From Mycolicibacterium baixiangningiae (lineage in GTDB: Bacteria > Actinomycetota > Actinomycetes > Mycobacteriales > Mycobacteriaceae), in assembly GCF_016313185.1 (NCBI RefSeq), contig NZ_CP066218.1:5766001-5830000 (forward strand): 64,000 nucleotides of DNA. Reading direction: 5' to 3'. Within the stretch, counting starts at the first letter, position 1, and each line of letters opens with the position of its first letter. The translations under genes were made by a program, and so were the position numbers. Positions 9,496 to 18,327 of this stretch are shown here, piece by piece. Below the pieces are notes generated by a model, which was not told the origin of the DNA, did not search any database, and worked only from the letters and a program-made list of their open reading frames with translations.

Positions 9496-11829
9496 TCAGC
9501 CTTCGACCAGATCGAGTGCTGCGCGCACGATACTTTCGGTATCTATTCCGTGGTAACGGTAGACGTCATCAAGGGTTCCCACCTGTCCAAACCGGCTGAC
9601 GCCCAACGCGGCTCCGGGCACGTTGTTGATGCCAGTGAGGAACGCCAGCGTGTGCGGGTGGCCATCGAGCACGGTGACCATGGGGGCCGCACGGTGAGCC
9701 GGGAGTACCTGGTCGAGGATCCATGATGGACCGTCTGCGAGACCTCTACGTGCCTGCATCGCCTCGAAGAGCAAGCCTGGGCTGGTCACGCATACTACGT
9801 CGACTCCAACGCCTTGTGCATTGAGCCTTTCTGCGGCGAGAAGAACCTCCACCATCACCGCACCCATGCCGACCAGGGTGATGGCCGGCACCTCGGCGCG
9901 GCGCAGCGTATACGCTCCGGCAACCACCTGGTGTCTGCGACGTTCGCGGGCTGCCGGGTCTTCTGGTACCGCAGCCAAGGTCTGATCGACCGGCCGTGTG
10001 GACAGCCTCAAGTAGGACGATTTGCCGTCTGGGCGCCCCAGTTGGCCGATGCACGACATCAGCGTCCACTCAACGTCGACCGCGAACGCCGGCTCGTAGC
10101 TCACGCAGCCGGGTTGCTCCAGCCCGATCGAGGGTGTCTTGATGGACTGGTGCGCCCCGCCCTCGGCGGCCAAGGTGACCCCGGACGGGGTTCCGACCAG
10201 AATGGACTGGCCGCCGGCGTAGATACCGTAGGACCACGGCTCCAGCGCTCGCTCCACGAAAGGGTCGTAGACCACGCCGATCGGAAAGAGCGGCTGGCCC
10301 CAGCGGCTCCATGTGGCACCGAGCTCGCTGAGCAAACCCACCAGGTTGGTCTCGGCGATGCCGAGTTCCATGTGCTGCCCGGTGGGCTTTTCCCGCCAGT
10401 GCATGATGGTCTCTGGGTCGTCGTCAAACCAGTTGCGCCGCTCGTTGGGTGACCACACGCCGACCTTGTTCAGCCAGCCCGCAATGTTGGTGGTGGAGCT
10501 GACGTCGGGACTGACCGTCACCACTCGTTTCGCGGCATCGGGGGCTTGACGGCTCAGGTCCAGCAAGGCACGCCCCAGCGCGGCCTGCGTGGACGCGATG
10601 CCGGTCGGTGTACGGCGCAAATCCGCAGGCACCACGGGTGGTTCGGCCACGCTGATCGGCTCGCGGCGCAGTCTGTCCGCTGTTGCCAGGCAGATTCCGG
10701 CCGGCGCACTGCCCGCCTCGAATCGAGACCACGGCGCTGCGGGGTCCATTCCGAGCTCAGTGGCCAATTCATCGTATTGCTTAACGGTCAGCAGCGAGGA
10801 GTGGTTCTGCGGGTGCCCTTGAGTGGGTAGCCGGTAACCCTTGATGGTGTAAGCGATGATGACGGTGGGCCGCGTGTCATCGATTTGCCCGTATGCCGAT
10901 CGCAGCGCATCCAGGTCGTGGCCTCCGAGGTTACGGATGGCGCGCAAGAGCGTCGCGTCGTCCAGATCAGCTATGAGCGCGGCGATTTCAGCACCCTCTG
11001 GGCCCCCACCGGGCAGGCGCCGGCGGAGCTCGTCGGCACCACAGCGCAAGAGGCGTTGGTATTCAGGGTTCGACATCCCCAGAATCCGGCTGCGTAGTTC
11101 CGGCCCGCCTGATCGCGTGAACAACGCCTCGAGCAGAGATCCGAACTTGACGGTGAGCACCTGCCAGCCCGCCGCCGCGAACATCGCCGAAAGCCGATCG
11201 GCTGCGATGTGTGGGACAACGCGATCGAGGGACTGGCGGTTGAGGTCGACAATCCAGACGATCTCGCCCAATTCTGCGACCGACGAATCCAGGATCGCTT
11301 CCCAGACAGCACCCTCATCGAGCTCCGCGTCACCCACCAGCGAGTACTGACGGCCTTTGCCTGCTGGCCCGATCTGAGTATGCACGTAGCGCCGGGCTAT
11401 TGCTCCCCAGATCGGTGCGGTCGCCCCGATACCGACCGATCCTGTCGAATAGTCGACTGGATCAGGGTCTTTCACACGGCTCGGGTAGGACTGCAGTCCG
11501 CCGAACTGTCGTAACGTGGTCAAGTACTTCGCGTCGAGTTCGCCGAGGAGATAGTTGATGCCGTGCAGCACCGGAGATGCATGCGGCTTGACTGAAACCC
11601 GGTCGCCGGGTTGAAGCTGGTCGAACCACAACGACGTCATGATCGATACCATCGATGCGCACGATGCCTGATGTCCACCGACCTTCAGACCTGATGGATT
11701 CGGCCGTACCTTGTTGGCGTGGTGGACGATCGACGTCGCTAGCCATAGCAGCCGCGTCTCAATCTCCAGAAGAGGCGAACGCGCTTCAGCACCGACGGCG
11801 AGTTTGCCAACTGGATGAGAGCCGTGCAT
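9496..11829 (-). CDS. AceE/transketolase-like 2-oxoacid dehydrogenase E1
   Basis: A 777-residue single-chain TPP enzyme resembling the homodimeric AceE class of E1 but shorter than true AceE (about 890-930). The order is an N-terminal TPP domain (VGGHQAS, HASPVLHGINYLLGE, TPP motif GDAELDEG followed by DLNRQSLD), a transketolase pyrimidine-binding domain (MELGIAETNLVGLLSELG) and a transketolase C-terminal domain (VSRFGQVGTLDDVYRYHG). A strong AAGGAGG site precedes the ATG by 7 bases. It is the first gene of an E1-E2-DUF3263 unit and would oxidatively decarboxylate a 2-oxoacid together with the adjacent E2. No E3 is encoded nearby, so a shared lipoamide dehydrogenase is presumed. Confidence 0.88.
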   Translation of the reverse strand: MHGSHPVGKLAVGAEARSPLLEIETRLLWLATSIVHHANKVRPNPSGLKVGGHQASCASMVSIMTSLWFDQLQPGDRVSVKPHASPVLHGINYLLGELDAKYLTTLRQFGGLQSYPSRVKDPDPVDYSTGSVGIGATAPIWGAIARRYVHTQIGPAGKGRQYSLVGDAELDEGAVWEAILDSSVAELGEIVWIVDLNRQSLDRVVPHIAADRLSAMFAAAGWQVLTVKFGSLLEALFTRSGGPELRSRILGMSNPEYQRLLRCGADELRRRLPGGGPEGAEIAALIADLDDATLLRAIRNLGGHDLDALRSAYGQIDDTRPTVIIAYTIKGYRLPTQGHPQNHSSLLTVKQYDELATELGMDPAAPWSRFEAGSAPAGICLATADRLRREPISVAEPPVVPADLRRTPTGIASTQAALGRALLDLSRQAPDAAKRVVTVSPDVSSTTNIAGWLNKVGVWSPNERRNWFDDDPETIMHWREKPTGQHMELGIAETNLVGLLSELGATWSRWGQPLFPIGVVYDPFVERALEPWSYGIYAGGQSILVGTPSGVTLAAEGGAHQSIKTPSIGLEQPGCVSYEPAFAVDVEWTLMSCIGQLGRPDGKSSYLRLSTRPVDQTLAAVPEDPAARERRRHQVVAGAYTLRRAEVPAITLVGMGAVMVEVLLAAERLNAQGVGVDVVCVTSPGLLFEAMQARRGLADGPSWILDQVLPAHRAAPMVTVLDGHPHTLAFLTGINNVPGAALGVSRFGQVGTLDDVYRYHGIDTESIVRAALDLVEG

Positions 11830-12594
11830 CAGTTTTCCTCCTTGCGCGAGTTTGCAGATGAGCCCGACTCGTCACCACCGTTCCGCGAGCTGTCGTGATG
11901 GCGGTAGCAGCCCGGTACGCCCGTCCTGTTCGAACAGAGCCAAACTCGTCTGCGACAGGGCCCGACGCTGCAGAGCCCGCACCTGAGTCGACCATTGGAA
12001 TGCCCACTGGGCAAGTCCGTTTCGCGGTCGTGTGCATTCTGTGCACATTTCACCCCGCCGACAGCCCGGGGGTGGTCATCCTGACCACCAACCGCGGAGC
12101 CGCCTCCTACATCGCCGACACCGACACCTGTTGTCGCCCCCGTCCAAGACCCAGAGGCAACGGTCAACGCGCCAGCGGAGGGCACGAAGCCGTCCTGCAG
12201 CACCGCTCGAGCCCGGCTCATGACGTGCCGCACCACGGCAGCGCGCTGTCTGATGAGTGCGGTATCGATCAACAGCCTCCGAGGCGATGAGGCGAGAACC
12301 CGGCTGACTCCCCGCCAACGCATCCCTTTTCGGATTCCCAACGAAAGCCTGCGGGTCGACTCGGTGATCAATCTGATGATCCCCCGCCTCAGGAAGTGTC
12401 CGATCCTACGCAGAATGTCAGGCTTCACGACTCGCTCTTGCTGGTGCAGAATCGGGGTGCTTGACTCCACCTACCGTTCAGCCCGCAGCCCTCGCGCACC
12501 GCGGCAGGATCGTCTGCCAAGGCGGACCTACCGGCGAATGCATCTCGACGCGAAGGCTCGGTGTGGCCACCCCTCTTACCGTTGTGGAGTTTTG
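11830..12594. other. 765-base gap between divergent E1 and ALS-like genes
   Basis: No convincing gene is seen. A minus-strand frame (11829-12470) ends in TGATG overlapping the E1 start, but its product is Arg/Gly-rich without family features. A 15-base inverted repeat, GTGCA-TTCTG-TGCAC, lies at 12032-12046 and could be an operator serving both divergent units. A long non-coding gap here suggests extended 5' leaders or a lost gene. Confidence 0.4.
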
Positions 12595-14397
12595 ATGAGC
12601 ACCTCTACGTCATCGCATCGGGACGTCGCCACCAGGCCGTACAGCGGTTTCCCTGCAGCTCATCCGGTGTCGGCCACCGGCGCTCGTGTCGTGGTCGAGA
12701 CGATGGAGCGACTTGGCGTCCGGATAGTTTTCGGACGGGGCGGCTCGCATACCAGGACGATCTGCGAACAGCTCGAGTCCTCAGGGTCTCTCCGACGCGT
12801 CGTTACCTGCCACGAACAAGGCGCCGGGCATGCCGCCGCCGGCTACGCGCTCGCAAGCGGTGACGTCGGCGTGTGCATAGCCGATGCCGGTCACGGTGTG
12901 CTCAACCTCGTGACTGCTCTGGCTGACGCCCACCTGGATTCTGTGCCGGTGGTTGCCGTGATCGGACACGCCTCCAGGAGGTCCTCGGGTTGCGGCGTCT
13001 CAGAGGAGATCGACGTCGTCAGCCTCACTATGCCGTTCACCAAGCACCACATCCTGGTGACTGATCCCGCTGAAATTGGTACCGCACTCGCCGATGCCTT
13101 TCACCTCGCGGGCTCGGGCCGTCCCGGGGCGGTCGTGGTGAGCATTCCCGAGGACATCCTGCGCGCCCCGGCGCCCGGAAACCAGGCCCGCAGACGCGCC
13201 CTCAAGGGTTATCGGATCAACACCCGCCCGAGCCTGCCGGCTATCCGCGCCGCAGTGGAACTCATCCAGCACTCCAGTGCCCCAGTGCTGTACGTAGGCG
13301 GGGGGGTGGTGAAAGCCAATGCCTCCGAGGAACTGACGCAGTTGGCCGAGCTGACAGGCATTCCGGTGGTCACGACCTTGATGGCTCGGGGAGCCTTCCC
13401 TGATGGTCATCGACTGCACTACGGGATGCCCGGGATGCACGGCACCGTTGCCGCAGTCGCTGCCTTGCAGCGCAGCGACCTGCTGATCGCGCTCGGCGCT
13501 CGGTTCGACGATCGGGTTACCGGGCAACTGTCGACCTTCGCTCCACGTGCACGCGTCATCCACGTCGACATCGACCCCGCCGAGATTGGTAAGAACAGAG
13601 CAGTTGACGTCGCGGTGACGGCTGACTGCAAACCGGCCATTCGAGCTCTCACCGAGACACTCACGTTGGCGGAGTCTCTCGACTTCACCAGCTGGCGAGG
13701 TTATCTCGAGTCGATGCGCGCCGCGTACCCCATCGGCTACAGCCGGCCCGGCGACGGATCGCTGTCGCCGCAGCTGGTCATTGAAACCGTAGGACGAACT
13801 GCGGGACCAAACGCCATCTTCACCTCCGGCGTCGGACAGCACCAGATGTGGGCCGCTCACTACATCAACTTCACAGAACCTCGGAGGTGGCTGAACTCCG
13901 GTGGGATGGGAACCATGGGGTATGCCATCCCGGCGGCACTGGGGGCGAAGGCCCGGCACCCCGACAGTGAGGTGTGGGCTATCGACGGCGACGGGTGTTT
14001 CCAAATGACGTGCCGTGAACTTGCCACGGCCGCCACCGAAAACCTCCCCATCAAAGTTGCGCTCATCAACAACGGCAATCTCGGGATGGTCAAACAACTG
14101 CAGGCAGTCCATTACGACGGCCGCTACTCCCAAGTCGACCTAGCCACGCATTCCCGCCGGATCCCCGATTTCGTTGCGCTGGCAGAAGGCCTGGGCTGCG
14201 TGGCCCTGCGTTGCGATCGCGAGGCCGACGTCGCACAGACCATCGCTGAAGCGCAGCGAGTGACCGACCGACCCGTGGTCATCGACTTCATCGTCAACGA
14301 TGACACGCTGGTATGGCCGATGGTAGCCGCAGGAATCAGCAACGATCACGTCATGGCCGCATGGGGTGTCCGGCCGCTGTTCACCGACGCGGACTAA
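12595..14397 (+). CDS. Acetolactate-synthase-like TPP carboligase
   Basis: A 600-residue TPP enzyme of the acetolactate synthase large-subunit type. The ATG at 12595 follows GTGGAG with a 5-base gap; the longer upstream frame is noise. The C-terminal half is close to IlvB (GVGQHQMWAAHY, NSGGMGTMGYAIPAALGAK, TPP motif WAIDGDGCFQMT, NNGNLGMVKQ). The catalytic glutamate of CHEQGAGHAA is Glu74. The N-terminal motifs differ from true ALS: GYPGG is FGRGGSH, the SGPGATN loop is DAGHGVLN, and the QEAD segment is SEEID. No small regulatory subunit gene follows. It may condense other 2-oxoacids or be a decarboxylase or lyase. It is divergent from the E1 gene. Confidence 0.87.
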   Translation: MSTSTSSHRDVATRPYSGFPAAHPVSATGARVVVETMERLGVRIVFGRGGSHTRTICEQLESSGSLRRVVTCHEQGAGHAAAGYALASGDVGVCIADAGHGVLNLVTALADAHLDSVPVVAVIGHASRRSSGCGVSEEIDVVSLTMPFTKHHILVTDPAEIGTALADAFHLAGSGRPGAVVVSIPEDILRAPAPGNQARRRALKGYRINTRPSLPAIRAAVELIQHSSAPVLYVGGGVVKANASEELTQLAELTGIPVVTTLMARGAFPDGHRLHYGMPGMHGTVAAVAALQRSDLLIALGARFDDRVTGQLSTFAPRARVIHVDIDPAEIGKNRAVDVAVTADCKPAIRALTETLTLAESLDFTSWRGYLESMRAAYPIGYSRPGDGSLSPQLVIETVGRTAGPNAIFTSGVGQHQMWAAHYINFTEPRRWLNSGGMGTMGYAIPAALGAKARHPDSEVWAIDGDGCFQMTCRELATAATENLPIKVALINNGNLGMVKQLQAVHYDGRYSQVDLATHSRRIPDFVALAEGLGCVALRCDREADVAQTIAEAQRVTDRPVVIDFIVNDDTLVWPMVAAGISNDHVMAAWGVRPLFTDAD

Positions 14398-14415
14398 CTG
14401 TTACAGAACCTCCTG

Positions 14416-14430
14416 GCCCCGGCCCGGGGC
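14416..14430 (+). terminator. GC hairpin after ALS-like gene, possible terminator
   Basis: GCCCCGG-C-CCGGGGC is a perfect 7-bp stem with almost no loop, 19 bases after the stop codon. There is no T-run, so it would be a tail-less terminator or an end-protecting hairpin. Confidence 0.35.
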
Positions 14431-14848
14431 GGTGTCCTGCTGTCGCTACGCACGATAGTCGGCGCGAACCCATCACGGCGCTCACTCACCGCATTGCTCT
14501 ACACCACTGAGCTTTGAGCGGTTGGCGCGGTGCAACTAGGCGCAGACTGAGGCCAAGACCGCACTGTCATGCTCACCCCCACCGCTGAAGGTAGATCCTG
14601 TCACGGATTGCCCTCCGCCAGTGGGTAATCGACCAAGGTCCCCAGCCTGAGGCGGCGACGCGCTGAGCGCCGGCCACGCACCTGAACTCGGGGCAAAAGT
14701 TAATCGATGTTAACGCTAGCGGAACTGATTCGACTTTTGCAGCACGTTTGATTGTGTGGACATCCGAGCCGCCAGCATCGCGAAAGATGCTGCCAAAAGG
14801 GAATGCAAAGGTCCTATCCCCACAAGTCTCACCCCCTGGGTTCGAGTG

Positions 14849-14890
14849 TTGACAACATCACATCGCGCCCCTAGGTTAATCCAGAGTCAC
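14849..14890 (+). promoter_or_regulatory. Promoter with operator, upstream of MFS gene
   Basis: TTGACA at 14849-14854 and TAGGTT at 14872-14877 are 17 bases apart, a near-consensus vegetative promoter. Starting at the fourth base of the -10 box is GTTAATCCAGAGTCAC (14875-14890), which matches GTTAATCAATATTCAC in the same position of the promoter at 19233-19274 at 13 of 16 bases, with AC following in both. This placement suits a repressor blocking open-complex formation. The adjacent TetR gene is the natural candidate. Confidence 0.6.
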
Positions 14891-15356
14891 ACCCGAAAGA
14901 GAGCCACCGTGACATGTGGATCGTCGTCAAGCGAGTCAACTCTCGCCACACCTCGCACTCCACGGGGATACAACGACCGTGGCCCCGTCCCAGGACACAA
15001 TCGAGACGGACGCAGCAGACCAGACCGCCGACAATCCGGCACTACGCGTAGAGAATCAACACGCTGCGACAACAGCCCCGGGGTTTTTCCGGACTCCGGC
15101 TTGCGCCCGATCGGACGCGATAATACGTGTGACAAGCACAACGGCCCAGAAGTAAAAGGGAAGCTACCCGCGAGCCCGACGAATCCAGGCCACTTCGTTT
15201 TTCCGGACCCCCCACAAGGGGCGCTTCTGCACAACGCTTACACGGTACCTGAGAGCACGAACACCTAACGAGGGTTTTCATCGACGCCGCACCCCGGCCA
15301 ACTCAGCAGCCGCCCGCCCAGCCGACTTGCATACACCATCAAAAAGGGAGCAGTTG

Positions 15357-16793
15357 ATGTCTCTACACGATTCGCGCGTCGCAGACGCTTCGCACGCCGA
15401 CAAGCGAGCCCGCGCGGGAGCGATTCTCGCATCGGCAATTGCCTGTGTCGCCGCCTTCAAAGGTCTCAACGAATCGGTGACTCCGCCGGCGCTCCCGATC
15501 CTACAGGAGCAGTTTCAAGTTCCCGGGTCCACCATCTCGTGGGTTCTCACTGGAGTGCTGCTGACAGGAACCATCGCCACACCCATCGTGAGCAGGCTCG
15601 GCGAGGTCTGGGATAAGCGGCGAGCACTTCTCGGGGTGCTCGCCATAGTCGCTATCGGAACCCTCATCTCTGCCTTATCGATATCAATCGAGATGCTTAT
15701 TGCAGGCCAACTGCTCCAAGGTGTCGGCCTGAGTACCGTCCCGTTGGCTATTGGCGTCATTCGCGATACCCAGACCGAAGCCCGTACGAAATCCGCGAAC
15801 GGCTTCATGGTCGCGGCCATTTACGGCAGTACGGCAGCCGGAACAATGGTCGCTGGGCCTATCGCCGATCATTTGTCCTACCGATGGCTGTTCTGGGTAC
15901 CGCTCATTGCCCTGAGCGGGTGCATTCTCGCGGTGTGGTTCTTTGTCCCGCGTTCCTTGAAGAATGGCGGGGCGAATGCTTCCATTGACGTGGCCGGCAG
16001 TGTTCTTCTCGCCTTCGGCCTAGCCGCCCTGTTGCTGGCATTGACGTTCGCGCCCGCTTGGGGATGGCTGTCGCCTCGGTTCCTCCTTCTCCTGAGTGCT
16101 GGGCTTGTGGGGTTTCTTCTGTTCATCCGCGTCGAGCTCACCGTCGACGATCCATTGATCGATCTCCGGCTGATGCGCAGTTTTACCGTTGTCGCTGCGT
16201 CGGGCCTGATGTTCTTGGCGGGTTTCTGCATTAACGCCACTCTTGTGAGTGTTCCCATGCAGACCCAGCTGCCGGCATCAACCGGCTACGGATTAGGCGA
16301 ATCGGCAACGGTCACCGCCGCGATTCTGGTCTCGACCACTCTGATCGGGCTCACGGCGCCGTTGATTTCCGTGTTGGACAGAGCAATCGGCTCGCGGTTT
16401 GCGTCGTCGATCGGTCCGATCTCGATCCTGGCTGGCGCCGTAGTGATGCTGGCGCTGGGACAACGCGGCAGCATCGTCATCGTCTTCGTCGCCACCTTGC
16501 TCGTCACCTTCGGACTGACCGTCTCGATGACTCAATCATTGAACCTCGTCGTCAGCGGTGTGCCGGCTGACAAGGTCACCGAGTTCAATGGGCTGAACTT
16601 CGCCATCCAGGCCGTGGCCGGAACCATCGGCGCCCAGGTATCGGGCGCCGTACTCACGGTCGACGGTGCTGCCGCGGATACGGCGCCGCCGTGGAGTGCT
16701 TTTGGCACCTCGTGGGCAATCTCCGGTGCGCTCTCTCTTGTCGTCCTGGCACTTGTGCTGGCGGTAGGAACCCCGAAACGTGCTGCTGCATAG
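15357..16793 (+). CDS. MFS transporter, DHA2-like (14 TM)
   Basis: A 478-residue inner-membrane major facilitator with about 14 hydrophobic segments, typical of the DHA2 drug:H+ antiporter class. The loop after helix 2 carries the LGEVWDKRRAL form of the MFS motif. The ATG at 15357 has AGGGAG 6 bases upstream; an upstream in-frame ATG lacks a site. It sits downstream of a strong promoter with a very long leader and is followed by a clear terminator, so it is a single-gene unit. Its operator matches that of the LLM operon, suggesting it exports or imports a substrate or intermediate of that pathway; this is inference. Confidence 0.9.
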   Translation: MSLHDSRVADASHADKRARAGAILASAIACVAAFKGLNESVTPPALPILQEQFQVPGSTISWVLTGVLLTGTIATPIVSRLGEVWDKRRALLGVLAIVAIGTLISALSISIEMLIAGQLLQGVGLSTVPLAIGVIRDTQTEARTKSANGFMVAAIYGSTAAGTMVAGPIADHLSYRWLFWVPLIALSGCILAVWFFVPRSLKNGGANASIDVAGSVLLAFGLAALLLALTFAPAWGWLSPRFLLLLSAGLVGFLLFIRVELTVDDPLIDLRLMRSFTVVAASGLMFLAGFCINATLVSVPMQTQLPASTGYGLGESATVTAAILVSTTLIGLTAPLISVLDRAIGSRFASSIGPISILAGAVVMLALGQRGSIVIVFVATLLVTFGLTVSMTQSLNLVVSGVPADKVTEFNGLNFAIQAVAGTIGAQVSGAVLTVDGAAADTAPPWSAFGTSWAISGALSLVVLALVLAVGTPKRAAA

Positions 16794-16802
16794 CACCTCA
16801 CG

Positions 16803-16844
16803 CCTATCAGCCCCGGGAAGAACCCGAGGCTGATAGGCCGTTTT
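16803..16844 (+). terminator. Rho-independent terminator after MFS gene
   Basis: CCTATCAGCC at 16803-16812 pairs perfectly with GGCTGATAGG at 16828-16837; a 15-base loop contains a further CGGG/CCCG pair, and CCGTTTT follows. It lies 10 bases after the stop codon. Confidence 0.85.
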
Positions 16845-17111
16845 CCGAGTTCTCAACGCGATCAGCCAGAACTGGCCTCTATCCCTGCCGATGCTTTACA
16901 GGGGCCAACGTGCCGAGCGCTGTGCATGGAGGCCCTGCCCGATGTGCGCGTTGCCCCGGGGCAAAGAGATGCTAACTGGCTCGTCCGCGAGGGGGTGCAG
17001 GGCCCGTACTGGTAAACGCTCACAGCCACAGCATCTTTGGTCTGCAGTATCGGCTGCCGCTGGCACTGGGCCATGGATCTCGCACGTATGCGCGAACGAG
17101 TCCGGGCGTTG

Positions 17112-17873
17112 TCAAGTGATGGTGAGACCACCGTCTACGGTGATGGTTTGCCCTGTGACAAAGCCACCGGCGGCCGAGGCCAGCCAGACGGCAGTCGCGG
17201 CCAACTCGGCTGGTTCGCCGGTGCGGCCGAGGACCACCCGTGACATTTGCGCATCAAGGTAGCCCGGCTCGTACTCGTCGGTCATCTCCGACTTGAAGAA
17301 GCCCGGAGCCAGGGCGTTGACGCGAATGCCCTTGCGAGAGCCCCACTGCTGGGCAAGATCTCGGGTCAACCCGATCACAGCGGACTTCGAGGAGGCATAC
17401 GCGGCTTGTGGCAGACCGGCGGTGGTGAACGCCAAGGCACTGGCGAGGTTGATCACCGACGAACCCGGTTTCATCACTCGGCCGCACGCCTGCGCCATCC
17501 AGTAGGACCCGTGCAGGTTGACGTCAACGACTCGGCGGAACTCGTCGGGGGTCTCGCGGGTCGCCGGTACGGCGGTTCCGACACCGGCGTTGTTGATCAA
17601 CACATCCACCTTGCCGAACTGGTCAACCGTGGCATCGACCAGTGCCGCACAGGCGGCGGGGTCCGTGACGTCGGTCTGGATCGGCAAGGCCCTCCGCCCA
17701 GCCGCCGAGACCAGAGCGGCGGTGTCGGAGAGCCTTTCAGATCGCCGTGCGCAGAGTGCGATATCAGCACCGGCTTCGGCGAAGGCCTTCGCGAACGCCA
17801 CCCCCAGACCGGACGACGCGCCGGTGACGATGACGACCCTGCCGTCGAGTCGAAACAGATCAAGAACACTCAC
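17112..17873 (-). CDS. Short-chain dehydrogenase/reductase (classical SDR)
   Basis: A 253-residue NAD(P)-dependent oxidoreductase. The Rossmann motif TGASSGLG, the structural NNAG, a conserved Ser in NLASALAF and the catalytic YASSK are all present. The closing segment FVTGQTITVDGG is typical of FabG-like members acting on 3-hydroxyacyl or alcohol substrates. The GTG start at 17873 is preceded by GGAG with a 5-base gap (GGAGCCATTGTG). It stands alone, downstream of the TetR gene on the same strand but 454 bases away. The substrate cannot be told. Confidence 0.92.
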   Translation of the reverse strand: MSVLDLFRLDGRVVIVTGASSGLGVAFAKAFAEAGADIALCARRSERLSDTAALVSAAGRRALPIQTDVTDPAACAALVDATVDQFGKVDVLINNAGVGTAVPATRETPDEFRRVVDVNLHGSYWMAQACGRVMKPGSSVINLASALAFTTAGLPQAAYASSKSAVIGLTRDLAQQWGSRKGIRVNALAPGFFKSEMTDEYEPGYLDAQMSRVVLGRTGEPAELAATAVWLASAAGGFVTGQTITVDGGLTIT

Positions 17874-18327
17874 AATGGCTCCTCAGGATTCTTCGGCCGA
17901 CAGGGGTCTGGCGAGGTTAGGCACTCCGTTGGCCCTTCGTGGGGCCGCAGGCGCGGGCGCCACTGACGAGCATACGCACAGGGCCAGGCCAAAGGCTCAG
18001 TGACACTGAAGCTTTGGCGGTCGATCATCGGCGTCCAGACGCTGTCCGACAACGAGCGCGTTCGTACCTGGCTCAGGTTGCGAAGGGGTGTACCGGACCG
18101 GCCTTGCCCGACCACACCCGGCGCGGCTGGCGTGACCGCTCAGTTCGCTGGAAGCCACTGTGCGTGAACTGGCGCGACCGTTAGCTCACGAGGTTCGTGA
18201 TGAGCCCAATTCACAGCTGCCGCAAAGACGTGCCCCGCCCTAGAGGAGTTGCGTCAATCATCCACTCGTGAGCGCGGCACCCGAGACCGATCGAAGCTCG
18301 CGCAACAAACAGTGACCGACGGTGACG
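17874..18327. other. 454-base gap between SDR and TetR genes
   Basis: No coding frame, RNA gene or clear repeat was recognised here. Frames crossing it have poor composition and no ribosome sites. It presumably holds the SDR promoter. Confidence 0.4.

Larger units (their letters stand above)
14398..15356. other. 960-base non-coding stretch with long MFS leader
   Basis: Contents from the left are a T-less GC hairpin, a partial tRNA-like segment near 14488-14525 (rejected as a tRNA), a near-palindrome GTTAATCGATGTTAAC at 14699-14714, a strong promoter at 14849-14877, and about 470 bases of presumed untranslated leader before the MFS gene. A GTG-started frame of 79 codons (14916-15155) has ordinary amino-acid content (TVAPSQDTIETDAADQTADN) but no good ribosome site. 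A 170-codon frame through the same DNA looks random. Confidence 0.5.

Noticed and set aside
11829..12470. 213-codon minus-strand frame ending in TGATG at the E1 start.
   Set aside because: Arg/Gly/Ser-rich product with no family pattern; E1 has its own strong AAGGAGG site inside it.
14488..14525. Minus-strand tRNA-like segment (AGCTCAGTGG-TGTAGAGC looks like a D arm).
   Set aside because: Acceptor strands do not pair, the T-arm stem fails and there is no proper anticodon stem; at best a tRNA fragment or chance match.
14699..14714. GTTAATCGATGTTAAC as a third TetR operator.
   Set aside because: It resembles the other two but has no -35/-10 pair in the same phase; kept only as a weak possibility.
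14756..15268. 170-codon frame in the MFS leader.
   Set aside because: Composition is random (many Arg, Ser, Thr, Pro), no ribosome site and no family features.
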